Shown here: piece by piece, positions 16,754-25,824 of the stretch
How positions within the stretch are numbered: position 1 is the stretch's first letter
Layout: each line of letters begins with the position of its first letter
NCBI GenBank assembly: GCA_937988885.1
Contig: CALKHR010000075.1
Span: forward strand, 1 to 64,000
DNA length: 64,000 nt
Source: an uncultured Roseiflexaceae bacterium
GTDB lineage: Bacteria > Chloroflexota > Chloroflexia > Chloroflexales > Roseiflexaceae
Reading direction: 5' to 3'
Made by a program: the position numbers and the translations under genes
The notes under the pieces: generated by a model
What the model was told of the DNA's origin: nothing
Databases searched by the model: none
The model's input: only the letters and a program-made list of their open reading frames with translations

Positions 16754-18331
16754 TTAGAAGATCACGCTGTAGGCCTTATCGACGCCGGGTTCGTTGTTGA
16801 TCTGGGCCAACACGTCGGCGGGCACTGGGTCATCGAGCGTGAGCACCATCATAGCCTGGGCGCGGGGTGCTTGGCGCCCCACGTACATGCCCGAGATGTT
16901 CACATCGACGGCGCCGAGCAGCGTGCCAACGCGACCGATCATACCGGGGCGGTCGCGGTGGTAGGTCATCAGCAGCGGGCCAGAGGGCAGGAAGTCGACC
17001 CAGTAGCCATCGACCTCGACGATGTGCTGCTCATCGCGCAGCACGGTGCCCGCGAACTCGTGGACACCATCGGCGGTCTCGGCGCGCAGCACCAGCAGGC
17101 TGGCGTAGTTCTCGGCGGTCGAGTTGCTGCGCTCGGTGTACTTCAGGCCGCGCTCGCGGGCCAGCAGCGGTGCGTTGACTGGGGTGACGCGCTGCTCGCA
17201 GACGCCAGTCAGCAGACCCTGCAGCAGGGCGAGGCGCAGCGGGGCGGTCTCGACATTGGCGAGTTCGCCGCGGTACTCGAACTCGTAGGAGCGCACCGGG
17301 TTCTGGATGAGTTGGGTGCAGAGCGTGCCGAGCTGCTGTGCCAGCTTGATGTAGGGCGCCAGCACCGCCCACTCCTCGGGGGCCACGAACGGTGCGTTGA
17401 CGGCTGCACGAGGCGTGCCGCCAGCAAGGGCGGTCAGGACGCTCTCGGCCACATCGACACCAGCGAGTGCCTGGGCCTCGACGGTGGAGGCGCCCAAGTG
17501 TGGGGTGGTGATGATGCGCGGGTGCTTCAGCAAGGGGCTGTCCGCCGGCGGTGGCTCCTGCTCGAACACGTCGAGCGCGGCGCCCGCGATCACGCCCTTC
17601 TCGATGGCCTCAAGCAGCGCGTTCTCATCAACGATACCGCCACGGGCGGCGTTGATCAGGTAGGCGGTCGGCTTCATCTGGGCTAGGCGAGCGGCGTTGA
17701 TCATATGGCGGGTCGAGTCGATCAGCGGCACGTGGACCGAGAGGAAATCGCTCTGGGTGAGCACATCGTCCATCGAGGCCAGCGTGATGCCGAGCTGCTC
17801 GGCGCGGTCGGTGGAGACGACCGGGTCGTAGGCCAGGACGTTCATTTCGAGGCCCCGCGCGCGACGGGCGACTTCGGTGCCGATGCGGCCAAGGCCGATC
17901 AGACCGATCGTCTTGCCACGGACTTCGAAGCCCATGAACTTGCTGCGCTCCCATTTGCCGCTCTTGAGCGAGGTGTTGGCATCGGGGAGGCGACGTGCCA
18001 GGGCCATGATGAAAGTGATGGTCAACTCGGCGGCAGCCACGCTGTTGGCGGCGGGCGCGTTGACGACCAAGATACCGCGCTCGGTGGCGGCGTTGACGTC
18101 GATGTTATCGACGCCCGTGCCAGCGCGGCCCACAACGCGCAAGCGCTCGCCAGCGGCAAGCACATCGGCGGTGACCTTGGTGGCGCTACGAACGATCAAC
18201 GCATCGTAGTTCGGGAGCAGTTCGATCAACTGTGCCTTATCAAGGTTGGTATGTATGTCCACTTCCGCAGCGGTGCGTAGTGCTGCGATACCTTCTTCTG
18301 CAATGGTTTCCGTGACCAGAATGCGATCCAT
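16754..18331 (-). CDS. serA: D-3-phosphoglycerate dehydrogenase
   Basis: A 525-residue long-form phosphoglycerate dehydrogenase, first step of serine synthesis (3-phosphoglycerate to 3-phosphohydroxypyruvate, NAD-dependent). The nucleotide-binding motif is TIGLIGLGRIGTEVARRARG (about 140-160). Active-site Arg lies in INAARGGIVDENALL (about 231), Glu in DVFEQEPPP, and His in TTPHLGASTVEAQ (about 278). An allosteric-substrate-binding domain (about 320-450) and a C-terminal ACT domain (MTYHRDRPGMIGRVGTLLG, about 455-525) follow, so serine feedback is plausible. Start ATG 18329-18331 with GGAGG upstream. It begins 5 bases after the stop of the class V aminotransferase gene, giving a compact two-gene operon. 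Confidence 0.96.
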   Translation of the reverse strand: MDRILVTETIAEEGIAALRTAAEVDIHTNLDKAQLIELLPNYDALIVRSATKVTADVLAAGERLRVVGRAGTGVDNIDVNAATERGILVVNAPAANSVAAAELTITFIMALARRLPDANTSLKSGKWERSKFMGFEVRGKTIGLIGLGRIGTEVARRARGLEMNVLAYDPVVSTDRAEQLGITLASMDDVLTQSDFLSVHVPLIDSTRHMINAARLAQMKPTAYLINAARGGIVDENALLEAIEKGVIAGAALDVFEQEPPPADSPLLKHPRIITTPHLGASTVEAQALAGVDVAESVLTALAGGTPRAAVNAPFVAPEEWAVLAPYIKLAQQLGTLCTQLIQNPVRSYEFEYRGELANVETAPLRLALLQGLLTGVCEQRVTPVNAPLLARERGLKYTERSNSTAENYASLLVLRAETADGVHEFAGTVLRDEQHIVEVDGYWVDFLPSGPLLMTYHRDRPGMIGRVGTLLGAVDVNISGMYVGRQAPRAQAMMVLTLDDPVPADVLAQINNEPGVDKAYSVIF

Positions 18332-18336
18332 AAGTG

Positions 18337-19431
18337 TTATGATCCTCCAAGGCGCTTGATGACGGCGCCAAGTTGTTCAATTGTTCGCGTGAGATCCTCC
18401 TCGGTGAAGAACCCGAGATGGCCGATACGCAGAACAGAATTGGTATATCGACCTAAGCCTCCCGCGATGATGGTGTTATAGTTGACCCTCAACGCGTCGC
18501 GGATCTCATTTGCAACCATGCCTTTAGGCACTTTGATAGCAGTAACGGTGTTTGAGTTGTACGGTGGGTCGGCGAAGAGCTCAAGACCAAGCTCAAGCAC
18601 TTGCTCACGCACCAGATCACCAGCGCGAGCGTGGCGCGCAAAAATAGCTTCGCGCCCCTCTTGTTCCATCAGTTCGAGCGCAGCATCGAGCCCGTAGAAG
18701 GCGGTAACGGCAGGCGTGAACGGGGTGCTTCCCTCGCGGTGCGCCTGACGCATGCTTCGGAAATCCCAATAGAAGCGCGGCATGGTTGTGCGGTTGACCA
18801 CTTCCCATGCTTTGGGGCTGACGCTGATCATTGCGAGGCCCGGCGGGCATCCGAACGCTTTTTGAGAACCCGTCACCACCACATCGATGCCCCAGGCATC
18901 GGTTTCGAACGGCAGCGCACCCATGCCACTGACCGAATCGACAAAGATGAGGGCAGAACTCTCCTCGTGAACCACAGCCGCCAATTTTTCGATAGGGTTA
19001 GTAATGCCAGTTGAGGTTTCGTTGTGTGTGAGGTAGACAACTTTGACATCGGGGTGCTCTCGTAGAGCATCGCGTAGGGCATAAGCGTTAGCGGCTGATC
19101 CCCAGGGATGTTCGAGACGTATCACGTTGACGCCAAAGGCTTCGGCGATTGCTGCTGAACGCTCACCAAAAGCCCCTCCAACCACGAAGAGCCCTTTGTC
19201 TCCTGGCGAGAAGATGTTGACCACGGCAGCCTCAAGCCCTCCAGTGCCAGAACTGGTGAAGCAGAGTATCTCGTTTTCTGTGGCAAACATTTTGCCAAGC
19301 CGACTACGAACCTGACCAAGCAATGCTTTGAATTCGCCACCACGATGGTTCAGCATCTGGTTGGCAAGCGCTGCCCGTACCTGATCTGGCATTGGTACTG
19401 GGCCTGGAAGGCGCAGATTCTGTGCTGGCAT
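18337..19431 (-). CDS. Class V aminotransferase (serine-glyoxylate / alanine-glyoxylate / phosphoserine type)
   Basis: A 364-residue PLP enzyme. The start MPAQNLRLPGPVPMPDQV and the LNHRGGEFKALL segment are typical of the alanine/serine-glyoxylate aminotransferase branch. The glycine-rich CFTSSGTGGLEAAVVN, THNETSTG, VDSVSGMGALPF (PLP Asp) and VTGSQKAFGCPPG (PLP Lys, about 189) are all intact. Position directly upstream of serA points to phosphohydroxypyruvate transamination, standing in for SerC; such class V enzymes play that role in several non-proteobacterial lineages. Serine-glyoxylate exchange is the alternative. The ATG at 19429-19431 is chosen for its TAGGAGTTGG ribosome-binding site; the 32-codon longer frame has no family match. 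Confidence 0.88.
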   Translation of the reverse strand: MPAQNLRLPGPVPMPDQVRAALANQMLNHRGGEFKALLGQVRSRLGKMFATENEILCFTSSGTGGLEAAVVNIFSPGDKGLFVVGGAFGERSAAIAEAFGVNVIRLEHPWGSAANAYALRDALREHPDVKVVYLTHNETSTGITNPIEKLAAVVHEESSALIFVDSVSGMGALPFETDAWGIDVVVTGSQKAFGCPPGLAMISVSPKAWEVVNRTTMPRFYWDFRSMRQAHREGSTPFTPAVTAFYGLDAALELMEQEGREAIFARHARAGDLVREQVLELGLELFADPPYNSNTVTAIKVPKGMVANEIRDALRVNYNTIIAGGLGRYTNSVLRIGHLGFFTEEDLTRTIEQLGAVIKRLGGS

Positions 19432-19646
19432 GATGTATCCAACTCCTAACGATAAGCGCTCTCGTCTGCACTGCAGAATGAGGCTGCAATGCAACGAAGA
19501 CCTGCACAGCGGTGTGGGCAGGGCCATTATAGCGGGTTTAGAGGTTGAGTCAAGAACTTTTCTGGGTGGAACTGCTACAAATAGCAGGGGATCTGATATC
19601 GCATTGCAGCCGTGTGTATAGAGATTTGGTGTGTTGATGCGGTATT

Positions 19647-19675
19647 TTGGCCTTTTCCTGAACTTCTGCTATAAT
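19647..19675 (+). promoter_or_regulatory. Promoter of tRNA-Glu
   Basis: TTGGCC (19647-19652), a 17-base spacer and TATAAT (19670-19675) with the extended TGC just upstream lie 13 bases before the tRNA 5' end. The same TGCTATAATGTGCC string recurs before the polysaccharide locus at 39186-39199. Confidence 0.65.
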
Positions 19676-19688
19676 GTGCCCGTTATTG

Positions 19689-19765
19689 GCCCCCATCGTC
19701 TAGAGGCCCAGGACATCACCCTTTCAAGGTGAAGATCGCGGGTTCGAATCCCGCTGGGGGTACCA
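19689..19765 (+). tRNA. tRNA-Glu (TTC)
   Basis: Acceptor GCCCCCA (19689-19695) pairs with TGGGGGT (19755-19761) with a G-U first pair, then A73 and an encoded CCA. The anticodon stem TCACC/GGTGA encloses CTTTCAA, giving anticodon TTC at 19723-19725. The T arm CGGGTTCGAATCCCG is canonical. Confidence 0.96.
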
Positions 19766-19879
19766 TTGTTACGGGGAAGCTGTTCAGCTTCCTCGTTTTT
19801 GTTGTGCGAAAATCGCTTGGACTCATGAAAAGCTGTTTGAGCCTGCGGTGGCAAGGTACGTTCTTCTTTGAGAAGAAAA

Positions 19880-19917
19880 CCCCCGCCACGTTCCTTTTGC
19901 GAGGACGTGGCGGGGTT
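19880..19917 (-). terminator. Rho-independent terminator of nifJ
   Basis: On the minus strand CCCCGCCACGT, a short loop and ACGTGGCGGGG form a perfect 11-bp stem followed by GTTTTCTT, starting just after the stop of the pyruvate:ferredoxin oxidoreductase gene. This is a textbook intrinsic terminator. Confidence 0.85.
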
Positions 19918-19924
19918 CGTTGTG

Positions 19925-22900
19925 TTAGTTGGCGGTTGGTAGCGCCGGTTCGTGCTCCACGCCGAGTACTGTGGCGAGTTGCTGGTAGCGCTGCCAACGC
20001 TCTTGCACTTCCTGCTTGGCGTGCACGAGCAGTTCGTGTGCCCGCTCCGGATCGCTTTGGAGCAGCATGCGGTAGCGCGTTTCGTTGTAGATGTAGTCCT
20101 CCAACGGCACGCTGGGCTTCTTCGAGTCGATGATCAGCGGGTTCTTGCCGCTCTCGGCCAGCATCGGGTTGTAGCGATACAGCGGCCAGTAGCCCGATTG
20201 CACCGCCAGTTTCTGCTGTTTCAGGCCGTCGTGCATCTCGATGCCGTGCGCGATACAGTGGCTGTATGCGATGATCAGCGCTGGGCCATCGTAGGCTTCC
20301 GCTTCGAGGAATGCCCGCAGTGTCTGCTGATCGTCGGCACCGAGCGCAACTCGCGCCACGTAGATCGAGCCGTACGACATCGCCAGCAGGCCGAGGTCCT
20401 TCTTGTTGGTGGCTTTGCCGCGCGCCGCAAACTTAGCCACGGCGCCCGTCGGTGTCGATTTCGAGGCCTGGCCACCCGTGTTGGAATAGACCTCGGTGTC
20501 GAGCACCAGCACCTTGACGTTGTGCCCGGAGGCCAGGACGTGATCCAGGCCGCCGTAGCCGATGTCGTAGGCCCAGCCGTCGCCGCCGACGATCCAGACG
20601 CTCTTGCGCACCAGGTTATCGGCTAAGTTCAGCAGTTGGCGCAGGCCAGCGCTCTGTGCCTCATCCGCAGCGTTCTCGATGGTGGCGCGCAGGGCTTGCT
20701 TGAGCGTTGCGACGCGTTGGCGCTGCTCGGCGATGCCCGCCTCGCTCGATTGATCGGCGTGCAGCAGCGCATCCACCAGCGACGTATCCAGGATGGCGCG
20801 GTGCTGTTCAAGCAACTCGATGGTGAATTCGCGCTGCTTATCGAGGGCGAGCCGCATGCCCAAGCCGAATTCGGCGTTATCCTCGAAGAGCGAGTTGGCC
20901 CACGCTGGCCCGCGCCCCTCGCGGTTGGTGGCCCACGGTGTGGTGGGCAAGTTACCGCCGTAGATCGACGAGCAGCCGGTGGCGTTGGCGATCAACGCCC
21001 GATCGCCGAACAGTTGCGAGAGCAACTTGAGGTATGGCGTTTCGCCACAGCCCGCGCAGGCCCCCGAGAACTCGAACAGTGGGATGAGCAACTGCGAGTT
21101 CTTCAGCACTCCCATATTGATCTGTGTGCGGTCAACCTCCGGCAGCGACAGGAAGAACTCCCAATTCGCCCGTTCCTGCTCGCGCAGCGGCGCTTGCGGA
21201 GCCATGTTGATGGCTTTGCGGTTGCTTTGCTTCTTATCCTTGACCGGACACGCCTCGACACAGAGCGTACAGCCCGTGCAGTCCTCCGGCGAGACCTGTA
21301 AGGTGTATTTGGCGCCCGGGAACTCCTTGAAGCGCGCATCCGCCGAAAGGAAGGTGCTTGGCGCATCGGCGAGCGCGGCGGGATCGTAGACCTTGGCGCG
21401 CACCACGGCGTGCGGGCAGACCAACACACATTTGCCGCATTGGATACACAGATCTGGGTCCCACACGGGAATTTCTTGGGCGATGTTGCGCTTCTCCCAC
21501 TGCGCGGTGCTGGTGGGGTACGTGCCATCGACGGGCAGCAGGCTGACGGGTAGCTCGTCGCCGCGGCCTGCGATCATCGGGCCGAGCACCTGCTTCACGA
21601 AGAGCGGCGCATGCTCGGGGACGGGTGGACGCATGGGCAGCGCGACCTCATCGGCTTGTGCGGGAGGAACCGTCACTTGGTGCAGATGCGCGAGCGCTGC
21701 ATCAACGGCGGCCCAGTTCTTCTGCACCACGGCCTCGCCGCGCTTGCTGTAGGTCTTTTTGATGCTCGCCTTGATCTTGGCGATCGCCTCTTCCGGCTCG
21801 ATGCCGCTGCCGATCGCGAAGAAGCAGGTTTGCATAATGCGATTGATGCGCCCACCCATGCCCTGCTCTTGCGCCACTTTGTTGGCGTCGATCACATAGA
21901 AATCGAGTTGTTTCTCACGGATCGTTTGGCGCACTTCGCTGGGAATGTGCTGCCACACCTGATCCGGCCCGTACGGGCTGTTCAGCAGGAATGTGCCACC
22001 GTGTGTGATGTTTTGCAGCACATTGTGGCGCTCCAACAGCGTGAACTGGTGGCAGGCCACGAAGTTCGCCTCGCTGATCAGGTATGGCGCGCGGATGGGG
22101 TTTGCACCGAAGCGTAGGTGCGAGGTCGTCACCGAGCCAGATTTCTTCGAGTCGTAGACGAAGTAGCCTTGGGCGTAGGTGTTCTCCTCCTCGCCGATGA
22201 TCTGGATCGAGTCCTTGTTCGCGCCGACCGTGCCATCCGAGCCAAGCCCCCAGAATACGCAGCGCACCGTCGAGGGGTCCTCGATCGAGAAGGACGAGTC
22301 GTAGTTGAGGCTGGTGTAGCTCACATCGTCGTTGATGCCGATGGTGAAGTGATTCTTGGGCGTCTCGCTGCGGAGTTCATCGAAGATCGCCTTGACCATG
22401 GCGGGCGTGAACTCCTTCGATGAGAGGCCGTAGCGTCCGCCGATCACGCAGGGCTTGTGGTCGAGGTGGCTGGCCTCGTTGAGCGCCGCCACCACATCGA
22501 GGTATAGCGGCTCGCCGAGGCTGCCCGGCTCCTTGGTGCGGTCGAGCACGGCGATCGAGGTGACGGTGGGTGGCAGGGCGCGCAGGAAATGCTCGACGGA
22601 GAATGGCCGGAACAGATGCACATTCACAACACCAACGCGCTCGCCCTTGACGATCAGCGCCTCGGCGGTGGTGCTGGCGGTCTCGGCACCCGAGCCCATC
22701 ACTACGATCACACGCTCGGCGTCGGGCGCGCCGATGTAGTCGAACAGCCGATACTGTCGCCCGGTGATCCGCCCGAAGCGATCCATCATCTGTTGCACGA
22801 TGGTGGGGCAGGCGCTGTAGAAGGGGTTGACGCTTTCGCGGGCTTGGAAGTAGACGTCGGGGTTTTGGGCGGTGCCGCGAATGACTGGGTGCTCGGGCGA

Positions 22901-23524
22901 GAGGCCGCGCTGCCGATGGTTTTTGATCAGCGAATCGTCGATCAGGGCGCGCAGTTCATTGTCGCTGAGCGGGTCCACACAGTTGATCTCGTGCGAGGTG
23001 CGGAAGCCATCGAAGAAGTGGATGAACGGCACACGGGCTTGCAGTGTGGAAGCGTGGGCGATCGCCGCTAGATCGTGCGCCTCTTGCACCGAACTCGATG
23101 CCAACAGGGCAAAACCAGTGGCGCGCGTGCTCATCACATCGGAATGATCGCCGAAGATCGAGAGGCCCTGCGCGGCCAGCGAGCGCGCCGCCACGTGGAA
23201 CACGGCGGGCATCAGTTCGCCTGCGATCTTGTACATATTCGGGATCATCAGCAGCAGGCCCTGCGATGCGGTGAAGGTGGTGGTGAGTGCGCCGGTCTGC
23301 AGAGCGCCATGGATGGCGCCTGCCGCGCCGCCCTCGGATTGCATCTCGACCACTAGTGGCACGGTGCCCCACAAGTTCGGCTTGTTGGTGGCGGACCAAG
23401 CGTCGGCCTGTTCGCCCATCGCGGTTGACGGCGTGATCGGGTAAATAGCGATAACTTCGCTTAATTTATAAGCTATTTGGGCGGCTGCGGTGTTGCCGTC
23501 CATCATCACATGCGCTCGTGGCAT
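19925..23524 (-). CDS. nifJ: Pyruvate:ferredoxin (flavodoxin) oxidoreductase, single chain
   Basis: A 1199-residue homodimer-type PFOR that converts pyruvate and CoA to acetyl-CoA, CO2 and reduced ferredoxin. All domains are present in order: the N-terminal pyruvate-binding domain (IYPITPSTAMGEQADAW; TASQGLLLMIPNMYK), the transketolase C-like domain, CoA-binding domain, a two-cluster ferredoxin insert (CIQCGKCVLVCPHAV about 695; CTGCTLCVEACPVKDK about 753), the proximal-cluster CAGCGETPY (about 826), GCSSIYGGN and the TPP/Mg site VGGDGWAYDIGYGG with SNTGGQASKSTPTGA. Length is normal (about 1170-1200). ATG 23522-23524 follows GGAGGATGT; a 10-codon longer frame is less likely. Monocistronic, with its own terminator. 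It implies ferredoxin-linked, probably oxygen-limited pyruvate metabolism or reductive carbon use. Confidence 0.97.
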   Translation of the reverse strand: MPRAHVMMDGNTAAAQIAYKLSEVIAIYPITPSTAMGEQADAWSATNKPNLWGTVPLVVEMQSEGGAAGAIHGALQTGALTTTFTASQGLLLMIPNMYKIAGELMPAVFHVAARSLAAQGLSIFGDHSDVMSTRATGFALLASSSVQEAHDLAAIAHASTLQARVPFIHFFDGFRTSHEINCVDPLSDNELRALIDDSLIKNHRQRGLSPEHPVIRGTAQNPDVYFQARESVNPFYSACPTIVQQMMDRFGRITGRQYRLFDYIGAPDAERVIVVMGSGAETASTTAEALIVKGERVGVVNVHLFRPFSVEHFLRALPPTVTSIAVLDRTKEPGSLGEPLYLDVVAALNEASHLDHKPCVIGGRYGLSSKEFTPAMVKAIFDELRSETPKNHFTIGINDDVSYTSLNYDSSFSIEDPSTVRCVFWGLGSDGTVGANKDSIQIIGEEENTYAQGYFVYDSKKSGSVTTSHLRFGANPIRAPYLISEANFVACHQFTLLERHNVLQNITHGGTFLLNSPYGPDQVWQHIPSEVRQTIREKQLDFYVIDANKVAQEQGMGGRINRIMQTCFFAIGSGIEPEEAIAKIKASIKKTYSKRGEAVVQKNWAAVDAALAHLHQVTVPPAQADEVALPMRPPVPEHAPLFVKQVLGPMIAGRGDELPVSLLPVDGTYPTSTAQWEKRNIAQEIPVWDPDLCIQCGKCVLVCPHAVVRAKVYDPAALADAPSTFLSADARFKEFPGAKYTLQVSPEDCTGCTLCVEACPVKDKKQSNRKAINMAPQAPLREQERANWEFFLSLPEVDRTQINMGVLKNSQLLIPLFEFSGACAGCGETPYLKLLSQLFGDRALIANATGCSSIYGGNLPTTPWATNREGRGPAWANSLFEDNAEFGLGMRLALDKQREFTIELLEQHRAILDTSLVDALLHADQSSEAGIAEQRQRVATLKQALRATIENAADEAQSAGLRQLLNLADNLVRKSVWIVGGDGWAYDIGYGGLDHVLASGHNVKVLVLDTEVYSNTGGQASKSTPTGAVAKFAARGKATNKKDLGLLAMSYGSIYVARVALGADDQQTLRAFLEAEAYDGPALIIAYSHCIAHGIEMHDGLKQQKLAVQSGYWPLYRYNPMLAESGKNPLIIDSKKPSVPLEDYIYNETRYRMLLQSDPERAHELLVHAKQEVQERWQRYQQLATVLGVEHEPALPTAN

Positions 23525-23913
23525 ACATCCTCCGTTTGTTAATCGGCTTGCCACAAAAGTTGAGTGAACATCCCATTGCGTTGGAATATTGCTCTTTCAG
23601 TATAAGAAGGATGCAGATGAGTTGAGTGAATAGAGGGCAACGCGCAATAACCATCCTGCAACTTATTGATGGGGATTGCGGGAAGATATGGTGTGTTTAG
23701 CCAGAGGAAAACACTCTACAGGGGTTATTGAATTGCTGTTTCGAGGATACATAGTCGTTGCGCAGTGGAACCGTGCGCTTCCACAACAATTGGCGAACGG
23801 GTGGAGAATAGATCGAGATCATCGTCGTCGAGCAACCGCTTTTACCAGCCAAGCAGCTTTTTGGATGGTCTGAAGATCCGTTGTATCTGAGGTAAACCAT
23901 CCGATTAAAGCCA
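23525..23913. other. Intergenic region, no gene seen
   Basis: About 390 bases between nifJ and the Imm5-like gene. Short open frames here have no family character, and no RNA fold or clear repeat was recognised. It presumably holds the nifJ promoter near 23540-23640. Confidence 0.5.
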
Positions 23914-24456
23914 TCAGCAGACCTCGCCCCGCTTACGGATCTCCACATCTAGCGCATACATCAGAGCTTCGAGGCGCGTTTTGCCAGGTTGACGGGCGGG
24001 CATCTGTCGCAGAACGTCGCACACCGCAGGAGTGACGTGTTCAATCGCCCAGCGGATCTCATCGTCGGCGATTGTGGGATGCTCAGGATGTTCAAGCTCG
24101 AGCGCCAGTGCGGCGTGGGCCGCTGGCCCCAGGATATGCTTCGTCTGGTGGGCGTCGGCCAGGGGATGCGTGTAGGCGCTGGCGGCTGCCAGGCTCGCGG
24201 CGTGCGCGGCCTGCGCGGCTGCGGGGTTGCTGGCATCACGCGCGGCGGAGTACGCCGCCCACGCCAGTGAGCGCAGTTTGGCCGTGCGCTTCCCGCCACC
24301 CGCAAAGAAGCGAATGCCTTCGATCGCAGCGCGGGGCCGCTCGTCGTTGGAGATGTGTCGCTCGTACACGGTGAGCACACGCTCAGCGCAATCTGCCGCC
24401 CAAGCGCCAATCGCCCGCAGCGAATCCATACTTAGCGCGAAATACTCACGAGCCAT
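23914..24456 (-). CDS. Imm5-like putative immunity protein, orphan
   Basis: A 180-residue all-helical, alanine-rich protein that matches my recollection of the Imm5 immunity-protein pattern: AIGAWAADCAERVLTVYERH near the N-terminus, then NDERPRAAIEGIRFFAGGGKR, LAWAAYSAARDASNPAAAQAAH, and a C-terminal VLRQMP segment. Imm5 proteins were predicted to neutralise polymorphic toxins, but many homologues are solitary and untested. No toxin gene lies beside it: neighbours are nifJ and an AIM24 protein. ATG 24454-24456 is chosen because GCGGAGTTGGGCG supplies a binding site; 24471 is an alternative start 5 codons upstream. Family call is from pattern recognition only. Confidence 0.65.
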   Translation of the reverse strand: MAREYFALSMDSLRAIGAWAADCAERVLTVYERHISNDERPRAAIEGIRFFAGGGKRTAKLRSLAWAAYSAARDASNPAAAQAAHAASLAAASAYTHPLADAHQTKHILGPAAHAALALELEHPEHPTIADDEIRWAIEHVTPAVCDVLRQMPARQPGKTRLEALMYALDVEIRKRGEVC

Positions 24457-24614
24457 CGCCCAACTCCGCATCTGGTGGCCTTATACCTTCTGCTCAAAGT
24501 ATAGCATGGACATCTCGCTTTGGCTCGCATCCCCTCCTCATCACGCAAAATACATCTCTGAACTATGCTAAACTGCTGAACAAATAGCTTTGAGACGTGG
24601 TAGGGAGATTTGCA

Positions 24615-25280
24615 ATGCGTTATAGTCTGAGTGGAGAGATCGCGCAGCGTGTTCGGCTGGATTTCGAGCCGAACGAATCGGTATGGGTGAGCAAGGGTGG
24701 CCTGATGGCCTACTCGTCTGGCATTCAGTGGCAGCCCCGCGTGCCCGGTGGCCTTGCGGGTGCGGTACGGCGCTCGCTGGCGGGCGAGGGCATTTCGCTG
24801 ACCTACGTAGAAACGACGCAGGCCGGGCAGTTCGCGCTGCTGGCCTCGAACGCGCCGGGCCACATCGCCGAGTGGGATCTGGCGAACGGCCCGGTGATCG
24901 CCACGCGCGGCTCGTTCCTGGCGGCCTGGGGCGAGTCGATCGATATCACAGTGCAGATCGCTCGGCGCGCTGGGGCTGCCGTGTTCGGTGGCGCTGGCCT
25001 CTTTTTGCAGCGTGTCTCCGGCGTGGGCAAAGTGCTGCTGCACGGCAGCGGCGATTTCGAGCGCCACGAGCTAGCCGCTGGTGAGAAACTGCTGGTCAGC
25101 ACCGGGCATCTCGCCGCCTTCGCTGATAGTGTCGATTACAACATTCAGGGCGTTGGCAGCGTGAAGCGAGCGCTGTTCGGCGGCGAGGGCATTTTTATGA
25201 CCAGCCTCACCGGGCCGGGCGTGGTGCTGCTACAGACCCTCAAACGGGCGACCGCCACTGCAGCAGCGGCCAGCGGGTGA
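24615..25280 (+). CDS. AIM24 / TIGR00266 family protein
   Basis: A 221-residue all-beta protein of the AIM24 (DUF124) family, whose fold is related to the tryptophan RNA-binding attenuation protein. Family landmarks are the opening YSLSGEIAQRVRLDFEPN, the glycine-rich VFGGAGLFLQRVSG and LFGGEGIFMTSLTGPG repeats, and the HLAAFADSVDYNIQG segment. Bacterial members have no proven biochemical role; the mitochondrial homologue affects inner-membrane organisation. Start ATG 24615 after GGGAGA. It is divergent from the Imm5-like gene and converges on the phosphatase gene with a 22-base gap. Probably cytoplasmic, as no signal or membrane segment is visible. Confidence 0.88.
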   Translation: MRYSLSGEIAQRVRLDFEPNESVWVSKGGLMAYSSGIQWQPRVPGGLAGAVRRSLAGEGISLTYVETTQAGQFALLASNAPGHIAEWDLANGPVIATRGSFLAAWGESIDITVQIARRAGAAVFGGAGLFLQRVSGVGKVLLHGSGDFERHELAAGEKLLVSTGHLAAFADSVDYNIQGVGSVKRALFGGEGIFMTSLTGPGVVLLQTLKRATATAAAASG

Positions 25281-25302
25281 TGGCGAATCGCTGAACGTTG
25301 CG

Positions 25303-25815
25303 CTAATCGAGTTGGGCGAGCAACGCCTGCGCCTCGGCGAAGCGCTCGACCCAAGCGCGTTGTTCTGCCGTGTCGGGTACGGGTCGCCCACGGGCGGTGG
25401 TGATGCGCGCAAACGCCTCTGCGGGGCGCAACCCCAACACCACCAGCACGCTCGCCGCGAACAGCGACGAGCGCCCGATCCCTGCACGGCAGTGCACGAT
25501 CACGCTGCGCCCAGCCTGCACCTGCTGCGCCACATCCGCAATCGCGCGGAAGGTGGCCTGATTCAGCGGTGGCACCGTAAAATCGGAGATTGGGAACGAC
25601 ACCCACTGCAGGCCGAGCGCCTGAGCGTGTTGCCCCTCAGCCTCAAGCTCAAGCTCGATCTGTTCGAGATCGGTGAGTAAACAGACCAGCGTATCGGCGC
25701 CGAGTCGTTTGAGCGCGCCTAATTCGTCGGCCAGCCATTCGCCTCCCCGTGGACGCGCCATTGTGGCTAGCCGACCCGTTGCGGGTGTAGCTATCCAATA
25801 GACTTGCGGTTCCAT
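25303..25815 (-). CDS. Dual-specificity / tyrosine phosphatase
   Basis: A 170-residue cysteine-dependent phosphatase. The P-loop VIVHCRAGIGRSS (C-x5-R, Cys about 109) is intact, and the general-acid Asp sits upstream in FPISDFTVPP (about 78). The arrangement resembles small CDKN3/DSP-type enzymes that act on phosphotyrosine, phosphoserine or non-protein substrates. ATG 25813-25815 follows AGGGGGATGCG. Its stop is 22 bases from that of the convergent AIM24 gene, and its start lies 9 bases after the stop of the hydroxypyruvate-isomerase-like gene, so the two are probably one transcript. No tyrosine kinase is present in the window, so the substrate is unknown. Confidence 0.9.
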   Translation of the reverse strand: MEPQVYWIATPATGRLATMARPRGGEWLADELGALKRLGADTLVCLLTDLEQIELELEAEGQHAQALGLQWVSFPISDFTVPPLNQATFRAIADVAQQVQAGRSVIVHCRAGIGRSSLFAASVLVVLGLRPAEAFARITTARGRPVPDTAEQRAWVERFAEAQALLAQLD

Positions 25816-25824
25816 CGCATCCCC

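Noticed and set aside
19432..19646. Riboswitch or T-box upstream of the aminotransferase-serA operon
   Set aside because: The leader is short and lacks a recognisable specifier hairpin, T-box sequence or terminator before the aminotransferase start.
23676..23873. 65-residue open frame between nifJ and the Imm5-like gene
   Set aside because: No ribosome-binding site of note, no hydrophobic or domain pattern, and the residue composition is typical of random frames.
23914..25280. Toxin-immunity or defence module formed by the Imm5-like and AIM24 genes
   Set aside because: The two genes are divergent, no toxin or nuclease domain is present, and AIM24 proteins are not known toxins.
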